Part shown: positions 1 through 4,297 of the stretch, piece by piece
Layout: every line of letters begins with the position of its first letter
How positions within the stretch are numbered: position 1 is the first letter of the stretch
DNA from: Burkholderiales bacterium
Lineage (GTDB): Bacteria; Pseudomonadota; Gammaproteobacteria; Burkholderiales; Burkholderiaceae_D
Direction: 5' to 3'
NCBI GenBank assembly: GCA_016197345.1
Contig: JACPVY010000207.1
Coordinates: 1 to 6,576 of the forward strand
Length of the DNA stretch: 6,576 nucleotides
Program-made: the position numbers and the translations under genes
Notes under the pieces: generated by a model
Told to the model about the DNA's origin: nothing
Database searches by the model: none
What the model saw: the letters and a program-made list of their open reading frames with translations, nothing else

Positions 1-1
1 G

Positions 2-100
2 CTTTCAATCATTGCTCTAATCTCAGCCGTTATCACGATTTACGCCAAACTGCGCGAAAATGAAACCGTGCAATTTATTTTCAAACCGTTGACGGTCATT
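2..100 (+). pseudogene. YhhN/TMEM86-like (lysoplasmalogenase family) fragment, both ends missing
   Basis: The plus-strand frame starting at base 2 encodes a hydrophobic helix (LSIIALISAVITIY) followed by AKLRENETVQFIFKPLTVI. The FKPLT signature after a first membrane helix and a short polar stretch is characteristic of the YhhN/TMEM86 family; E. coli YhhN has WVFKPLTLLL at the same place. Family members are small polytopic membrane proteins of roughly 200 residues, and some hydrolyse the vinyl-ether bond of lysoplasmalogen. Only about 33 residues are present. The start codon lies left of the window, and homology stops at about base 100. From there the frame runs antisense through the RND pump gene to a stop at 289, adding unrelated residues. 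The gene was convergent with the pump, so one deletion removing both 3' ends would explain the arrangement. The family call rests on one motif plus helix layout. Confidence 0.62.
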
Positions 101-897
101 CCTTGCTCACGCTGCGCATGTAGGGCGAAGTCGATCATCATGATGGCGTTTTTCTTGACGATGCCTATCAACATCAAGATGCCGATGGTGGCGATAATCG
201 TCAAATCTTGTCCAAACATCATTAACGTGAGCAAAGCCCCGACTGCGGCCGAGGGCAAGCCCGCCAAAATCGTTAAAGGATGGATATAGCTTTCATATAG
301 CACGCCAAGCAAAACATAAATCACCAACAGCGCGGCGACGATCAAAATGATTTGGCTTGCTTGCGAATCTTGAAACACCGCCGCATCACCACCGTATTTG
401 GTAATGATGGACGCGGGCAATTTTATCTCTTGACCGATTTTGGTGATCTTATCGGTGGCGACACCGAGCGGTACGTCTGGTGCAAGATTGAAGGCGAGGG
501 TGATCGCTTGCAATTGCCCTTGGTGATTGATCACCGTCGGGCCGACCGTGCGTTCGACTGTGCCTAGGCTGGATAACTGCACCAAATTGCCATTTTTGCT
601 GCGTACGCTGATCTTACCGAGGCTTGTTTCAAACTGCCTATCTTCGTCAGCCGCTTCCATGATCACGCTATAGCTAGCACTGGAGGTGTAAATGGTTGAG
701 ACTTGCCGCTCGCCATAGGCGGCATATAGGGCGGTACGAATATCGCTGATTTGCACGCCAAGTAAATTGGCTTTATCGCGGTCGATTTTGAGAGTCGCTT
801 GCAAACCGCGTTGTTGCGAATCGCTGGTGACATCGCGGAAGATAGGATCATCCCGCATTTTTTCCATAAAGCGATTGGCCCATTCATTTAATGCATC
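40..897 (-). pseudogene. RND efflux transporter, third fragment (C-terminal half, truncated)
   Basis: This is the continuation of the MdtB/MdtC-like pump after the frameshift. Homologous reading starts at 897 with DALNEWANRFMEKM; the first in-frame ATG is only at 867. Counting from that ATG, residues 10-165 cover the second periplasmic porter/docking half, including the family motif GERQVSTIY (52-60). TM8 is near 172-190, TM9 near 196-218 and TM10 near 222-249. Lys239 in GIVKKNAIMMIDF matches the conserved TM10 lysine (AcrB K940) of the proton relay. Homology ends at EQGMTV (about base 92). The last 17 residues, to the stop at 40, are antisense translation of the YhhN-like gene. TM11, TM12 and the C-terminal tail, about 85-90 residues compared with MdtC, are missing. 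No ribosome-binding site supports separate translation, so I treat it as debris of the single pump gene. Confidence 0.85.
91..100. other. Fusion junction between RND pump and YhhN-like gene
   Basis: The ten bases GACGGTCATT fit both reading frames. On the plus strand they lie within the codons for LTVI of the YhhN-like protein. On the minus strand they include the codons for MTV of the pump's EQGMTV motif, where relatives continue with an E/D-rich turn and an AIxxACLLRFRP-like segment. To the left only the YhhN-like frame makes sense, and to the right only the pump frame. The overlap is therefore a probable microhomology joint of up to 10 bases. Its exact length is uncertain because the parental sequences are not visible. 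Confidence 0.6.
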
Positions 898-902
898 GGG
901 GG
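898..902 (-). other. Frameshift in a G5 homopolymer inside the RND gene
   Basis: Five consecutive G on the plus strand (C on the coding strand) separate SVSP in one frame from DALNEWANRF in the next. Reading AGC CCC GAT needs four C, but five are present. Removing one base restores a continuous pump sequence with no residues lost on either side. This is the simplest class of lesion: a one-base slippage insertion or a homopolymer sequencing error. Confidence 0.85.
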
Positions 903-1677
903 CTGACGCTTTGTAGCGTGTATTGATAGCGGCTTTTACTTGGACGCCCCCCTAATTGCAGATTTTGTACCGGGCGTAAATAGACCGAAATACCGGGAAC
1001 CGTACGTGCGGTTTTACGTAAGCTATCGAGCACCTGCGCCATTTTTGGCCGTTGTTCACGCGGTTTCAGCACCAAAAACATGCGCCCAGTATTGCCGCCA
1101 GTGGCGACTGAGGTCACATGGGTCAAATACGGGCTAGCGACAAATAAGGCCGCCACTTTATCTTGCATCGCTAGCATCGCGCTAGACGACGTATCTTCCG
1201 TCGATTCGGTCGAAACCTGAATTTGGCCGATATCTTCCTCCGGGAAAAATCCCTTCGGTATCACATTGTAGAGATAGACCGTTAGCGCAAAGGTGGCAAA
1301 AGCCATCCCTAAGACGAAAAAACGATGGTGTAAGGCGATATCGAGCGCCCAGGTATAGCCTGCTTGCAAGCGGCCAAACAGGTATTCAAACCAGCGGCTG
1401 ACGCCATGCAATGACGAAGCTTGGCCATCTACCGTGGTGTGTGCATCTTGCGTGTTCAAAAAACGGCTCGCTAACATCGGCACCAGCGTTAAGGACACCA
1501 CGGCAGACACTAAAATCGAGAGCGAAACGACGACGGCAAATTCGTGAAAGAGCAAGCCGATCACGCCCGGCATGAAAAAGATAGGGATGAAGACGGCGAC
1601 CAGCGACAGCGAAATCGAGACAATCGTAAAGCCCATCTCTTTCGCCCCGATTAGGGCTGCGTGCAAGGGTTTTTGCC

Positions 1678-2688
1678 CTAATTCTTGACGTCTTCAATCG
1701 CGGCACGAATCGAGAGCGAGCGATCATTGACGAGGGTAATTTTGATCGACGAGGGGATTTGTTGTTGAAAGGTTGGCATCAACTTACGCACCGCATCCAC
1801 CACTTGCACCGTGTTGGCATTGGGCTGACGTTGTACGGCTAACACGACAGAACGCTCGGTGTTATAGCTACCAAACGAGCGCACGGTTTGGTAACTATCT
1901 TCGACGCTAGCGATTTCTTTCAGGCGCACCGGTAGACCATTGCGTGTGGCGACAATGATTTCGGCAAAATCGGCTGCCTTGGTCAATTGGCCGTTTGCTT
2001 GTATCGTCATTGTTTGTTTATCGCCTTCCAAGGAGCCTATCGGCGAATTTGGATTGGCGCTCCTGATCGCTGCAGCGACTTCTTCCATGCTCAAATTGCG
2101 CGAATTGAGGCGTTCTTGCTTGATACGCACCCGTACCGCAAAGCGCTTGGCACCGAAGACATTGACTTGCGCCACGCCATTGATGGTCGATAAGCCGGGC
2201 GCAATCAGATTTTCGGCGTAATCATTTAAGTCCGATAAATTCATGGCAGGCGACGTCATCGCCATAAATAAAATCGGCGCATCGGCTGGATTGACTTTGC
2301 GATAAGACGGCAAATCGGTCATTTCAGTCGGGAGCGAGCGCTGCGCCCGCAACAGCGCTGCCTGCACATCGACCGCAGCGGCATTGACATTAATGCTAGA
2401 GTCAAATTCCAGCGTGAGCGAGGTCGAACCCAAGGTCGAGGAGGAGGTGATGACGCTAATCCCGCCTATCGTCGAAAATTGTTTCTCTAGCGGTAGCGCG
2501 ACTGATGACGCCATTGTTTCAGGGCTAGCGCCGGGTAAATCGGCGTTGACGTTAATCACGGGCGTGTTATAGCTAGGCAGTGCCGCCACTGGGATTTGCC
2601 GCAAGCCCAAAATACCCGCAACAATCAAGGAGAGCGACAACAGCACGACCATCACTGGCCGTCGGATACTGATTTCGGATAGATTCAT
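1678..2688 (-). pseudogene. RND efflux transporter, first fragment (TM1 and first porter domain), MdtB/MdtC type
   Basis: This is the N-terminal third of an inner-membrane proton-driven efflux pump of the HAE-1 family; intact MdtC-like members are about 1,025-1,040 residues. The typical cytoplasmic start MNLSEISIRRPV is followed by TM1 (about 12-30) and VAALPSYNTPVINV. Next come LPGASPETMASSVALPLE (51-68), TSSSTLGSTSLTLEFD, AAVDVQAAL, and RKVNPADAPILF (130-141), all hallmark first-porter motifs of the MdtB/MdtC branch. The frame reaches LVNDRSLSIRAAIEDVK, just before TM2, and stops at 1678. The ATG overlaps the adaptor stop as ATGA (2685-2688), and AAGGG within the adaptor 3' end can serve as its ribosome-binding site, so translation is probably coupled. 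The residues that should follow (TM2-TM4) are absent rather than displaced: the next pump-like codons resume about 80 residues further on in another frame. Confidence 0.88.
1681..1684 (-). other. Internal deletion joint removing TM2-TM4 of the RND gene
   Basis: On the coding strand the sequence reads GTCAAGAATTAGGGC. Read as GTC AAG AAT it completes IEDVKN, which in MdtB/MdtC lies just before TM2. Read as GAA TTA GGG CAA it gives ELGQKPL, which in relatives lies after TM4. The four bases GAAT fit both sides and could be the joint. Comparison with remembered MdtB/MdtC sequence puts about 80-81 codons (about 240 bases) in the missing piece, including the GFVVDDAIV motif that carries the two essential proton-relay aspartates. 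The change of frame means the lost length was not a multiple of three. Confidence 0.75.
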
Positions 2689-3881
2689 GCTGCGCTACCC
2701 TTGCTGGCATGCTCGGTTGGCTTGGCCGTGCTGTCTTTTTTATCCTTGGCTTTGTCGCCCTTGTCGCTAGCGCTCATTTCCTTGATTTTGCCGCCGGGGC
2801 GCAGATTTTGGCGACCTTCGAGGATCACTTTTTCACCGCCATCAAGACCACTGACCGCAACCATGCTGCCAAAGGTATGCAATAGGCTGATCGGGCGTTG
2901 TTTCGCGCTTTGGTCTGCTTCCACCGTAAACACCGATTTGCCTTTGGCATTGGTGATCACCGCCGCTACTGGGATTACGACCACGTCTTTCAGGGTTGTT
3001 ACTGTCAAACTCGCCGTCGTGTATTGGCCCGGCCATAGCAGTTGTTTTTGGTTATCAAATTCGGCTTTCAGCTTAATCGTGCCGGATTGGGTATCGACTG
3101 TATTATCGATGAAACTCAATTTGCCGACTAAGCTTGTGCTGCTGCCTGCTGGGGTAGTTTGCACCGTCACCGCGCCGTTTTGCTGTGCCGCGAGCAGTTT
3201 GCCTAGTTGATCTTCTGGCACCGTAAAGCTGATATTGATTGGGTTAATTTGATTGATTTGCGCTAGCGTCGTGGTCGCTTGGACGAGGCTACCGGGAAAA
3301 ACATTGATGCTACCAATGCGCCCCGTCATCGGCGCTTTGATGCTGGTGTAATCGAGTGCAATTTGGGCGCTATGCAAGTTGGCTTGATCGAGTGCGAGGG
3401 TGGCTTGTTGCGCTTGTAATTGGCTCAAAAGCGTATCGTTCGCGCCGCGCGAAATGAAGTTTTTGGCGAGTAATTCATCGCTACGCCGTAATTGGCGTTG
3501 CAAATCCAATAAGCCCGCCTGATCTTTTGCTAATTGCGCCTTCGCACGCTCGAGGCCGGCCATCTCATTGCGCTGATCGAGGCTAAACAATAATTGCCCT
3601 TGCTTCACCGTTTCACCTTCATGCACATGCACTTTGGCGATGGTGTTACTCACTTGTGGCCGCAGGTCAACGCTTGCTACTGGGCTAACACTGGCATTGG
3701 CAGTCAATATAACGGGGACATCTTGTCGCTTGGCGACCACCAAACTGACCGGGGTCGGTGGCGCATCTTTCCCTTCTTTGCTGACTTTGGCGCTATTGGT
3801 GTCCCCATTACCGCGACTCCAGCCATACCAAGCGCCACCAGCGATGGCGAGAAAAATGATTGCTATGCTCGTTTTCTTCAT
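2685..3881 (-). CDS. RND efflux periplasmic adaptor subunit (membrane fusion protein), MdtA/AcrA type
   Basis: This 398-residue adaptor would bridge an RND pump to an outer-membrane channel. Residues 1-20 (MKK then a hydrophobic run) form an uncleaved anchor or signal sequence; there is no lipobox cysteine. A low-complexity linker (22-42) is followed by the first beta-barrel strand PVSLVVAKRQDVPV (44-57) and the biotinyl-lipoyl half-motif VHEGETVKQGQLLFSLD (86-102). The alpha-hairpin, rich in Ala, Gln and Leu, spans about 105-172. The second lipoyl half is SIKAPMTGRIGSINVFPGSLV (180-200 region), then a beta-barrel (about 213-300) with WPGQYTTASL, and a membrane-proximal domain ending at LRPGGKIKE. 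The last ~28 residues are Lys/Asp/Ser rich and probably disordered. No lesion is visible. A GAGG Shine-Dalgarno lies 10 bases before the ATG. The stop overlaps the pump start by four bases, indicating one operon; its pump partner is disrupted. Confidence 0.93.
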   Translation of the reverse strand: MKKTSIAIIFLAIAGGAWYGWSRGNGDTNSAKVSKEGKDAPPTPVSLVVAKRQDVPVILTANASVSPVASVDLRPQVSNTIAKVHVHEGETVKQGQLLFSLDQRNEMAGLERAKAQLAKDQAGLLDLQRQLRRSDELLAKNFISRGANDTLLSQLQAQQATLALDQANLHSAQIALDYTSIKAPMTGRIGSINVFPGSLVQATTTLAQINQINPINISFTVPEDQLGKLLAAQQNGAVTVQTTPAGSSTSLVGKLSFIDNTVDTQSGTIKLKAEFDNQKQLLWPGQYTTASLTVTTLKDVVVIPVAAVITNAKGKSVFTVEADQSAKQRPISLLHTFGSMVAVSGLDGGEKVILEGRQNLRPGGKIKEMSASDKGDKAKDKKDSTAKPTEHASKGSAA

Positions 3882-3888
3882 TATTCAG

Positions 3889-3907
3889 TTACCTCGTCTT
3901 GAGGCAA
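3889..3907 (-). promoter_or_regulatory. Hairpin covering the adaptor ribosome-binding site
   Basis: In the coding direction TTGCCTC, loop AAGAC, GAGGTAA forms a seven-pair stem with one G-U pair. Its right arm contains GAGG, the only Shine-Dalgarno-like sequence, ending 10 bases before the ATG at 3881. The stem would hide the ribosome-binding site, so it may lower or regulate translation of the adaptor-pump operon. The fold is seen in sequence; the regulatory role is inference, and a stem this short can occur by chance. Confidence 0.35.
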
Positions 3908-3917
3908 TTCGTTAATA

Positions 3918-3931
3918 TTTTTAGCTAAAAA
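3918..3931. repeat. 14-base perfect palindrome TTTTTAGCTAAAAA upstream of the adaptor gene
   Basis: This perfect dyad lies 37-50 bases upstream of the adaptor start and overlaps the T tract of the probable terminator. AT-rich palindromes just ahead of efflux operons are often operators for TetR- or MarR-type repressors, and it is next to the AT-rich TATTAA, a possible -10 element. No regulator gene is adjacent in the window, and part of the symmetry comes simply from the T and A tracts. Confidence 0.35.
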
Positions 3932-3965
3932 AGTAATGCGCGCCAGCGAACTGGCGTGCGCGTTA
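3927..3965 (-). terminator. Probable rho-independent terminator ahead of the adaptor gene
   Basis: In minus-strand direction a GC-rich hairpin has core stem CGCCAG / CTGGCG around a TTCG tetraloop. It is extended outward by GCG-type pairs with wobbles, a two-base bulge, and then TAA/TTA. It is followed by C and six T (plus-strand A at 3927-3932). It would end transcripts from the upstream kinase side about 45 bases before the adaptor start, implying that the efflux operon has its own promoter. The plus-strand side lacks a comparable T run, so it looks one-directional. Imperfect outer pairing lowers confidence. Confidence 0.55.
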
Positions 3966-3984
3966 TGCTCATTGTTTCTTCATT

Positions 3985-4019
3985 CAAGCTGCGCCACTGG
4001 CGATAGGGAGGGCAGCTTG
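3985..4019. repeat. Inverted repeat CAAGCTGC ... GCAGCTTG
   Basis: Eight-base perfect arms (3985-3992 and 4012-4019) flank a 19-base interior that itself contains the 9-base dyad GCCACTGGC. It sits in the intergenic stretch, with no T tract on either side. It could be a structured leader element, part of a decayed repeat, or chance. Confidence 0.35.
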
Positions 4020-4051
4020 TGGCGGACTCATTGCCTACTAAATAGTTCAAT

Positions 4052-4177
4052 CTACGACAATTCTTTACGTTCCTCGGCGTTGACTTGGCTTGCCGTCGTC
4101 GCCACGCGCAGCGATGGTCTAGTCGGAATAAACGGTCGTCTTTCGAATTGCATGCCATCGAAGCTGCGCTTGATCAT
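4052..4177 (-). CDS. Possible small ORF, 41 codons, unknown
   Basis: ATG at 4177 opens a frame of 41 residues beginning MIKRSFDGMQFERRPF and ending in a hydrophilic stretch VNAEERKELS before TAG. A stop codon lies directly upstream, so the ATG is the only start for this frame. No clear Shine-Dalgarno precedes it, and the two AGA codons are unlike the neighbouring genes. I recognise no family. It occupies the only open part of the kinase-adaptor gap that reads like ordinary protein, but at this length it may be chance, or a remnant of a gene lost between the kinase and the pump. Confidence 0.2.
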   Translation of the reverse strand: MIKRSFDGMQFERRPFIPTRPSLRVATTASQVNAEERKELS

Positions 4178-4223
4178 TCATGAAGTGGGACAGACTCACT
4201 ATTGCTACCGGTATGGCAAGCAG

Positions 4224-4297
4224 TCACACCGCATAATCGCGTTCTGCGGTTTCTACTTGGCTGCGCATACTCAATTTGACTTGCTGCGGGCGCCCAT
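4224..4297 (-). pseudogene. Out-of-frame continuation of the kinase HPt domain
   Basis: After AMGA (codons ending at 4289) the kinase frame ends at 4271. The neighbouring frame over the same bases reads QQVKLSMRSQVETAERDYAV and stops at 4224. Its spacing of hydrophobic residues (V, L, M, V) and a VETA segment resemble the helix after the HPt His helix, and its codons match the kinase. One additional C in the short C run (plus-strand GGG at 4288-4290) would join the frames. The alternative is a deletion joint to an unrelated gene's 3' end. Even when joined, the domain lacks a clear last helix. Confidence 0.45.

Larger units (their letters stand above)
884..1684 (-). pseudogene. RND efflux transporter, second fragment (TM5-TM7 and start of second porter domain)
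   Basis: This is the middle part of the same pump, in a different frame from the segments on each side. Reading becomes pump-like at 1684 with ELGQKPLHAALIGAKEMGFT, which matches MdtB/MdtC just after TM4. TM5 (FTIVSISLSLVAVFIPIFF), TM6 (FAVVVSLSILVSAVVSL) and TM7 (FFVLGMAFATFALTVYLY) follow. Then come the KGFFPEEDIGQIQVS segment that opens the second periplasmic loop, and the motifs FLVLKPREQRPK and VQNLQLGGRPSKSRYQYTLQ. The frame fails at the G5 run (898-902) after SVSP and stops at 884. A TTG at 1666 could be read as a start, but it sits inside a conserved family motif with no Shine-Dalgarno, so independent expression is unlikely. The fragment lacks the proton-relay aspartates, which would have preceded it. 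Confidence 0.85.
3882..4270. other. Intergenic stretch between kinase and adaptor
   Basis: These roughly 390 bases hold no recognisable large gene. Present are the frame-shifted continuation of the kinase HPt domain (to 4224), an imperfect dyad TTGCTACCGGTATGGCAA (4202-4219) around the palindrome TACCGGTA, and the small ORF at 4177-4052. The repeat at 3985-4019, the terminator, the AT palindrome and the adaptor leader hairpin follow. No confident sigma-70 promoter could be picked; TATTAA next to the palindrome is a weak -10 candidate without a well-spaced -35. Confidence 0.5.

Noticed and set aside
898..902. Programmed ribosomal frameshift at the C5 run
   Set aside because: No stimulatory structure or family precedent for RND pumps, and the gene has two further inactivating lesions.
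947..952. C6 run as a second frameshift site in the pump gene
   Set aside because: Reading stays in frame through LQLGGRPSKS, which matches the family, so the run is tolerated coding sequence.
1666..1684. Independent start (TTG 1666) giving a separate short membrane protein
   Set aside because: The TTG is the conserved Leu codon in a KPLHAAL motif, with no Shine-Dalgarno; the fragment lacks essential helices.
1386..1727. Minus-strand frame of 113 codons overlapping the pump fragments
   Set aside because: Arg-rich shadow in the wrong frame over TM5-TM6 of the pump; no motif.
2701..3210. Plus-strand open frame of 169 codons opposite the adaptor gene
   Set aside because: It is the antisense shadow of a well-conserved adaptor coding sequence, with no family motif of its own.
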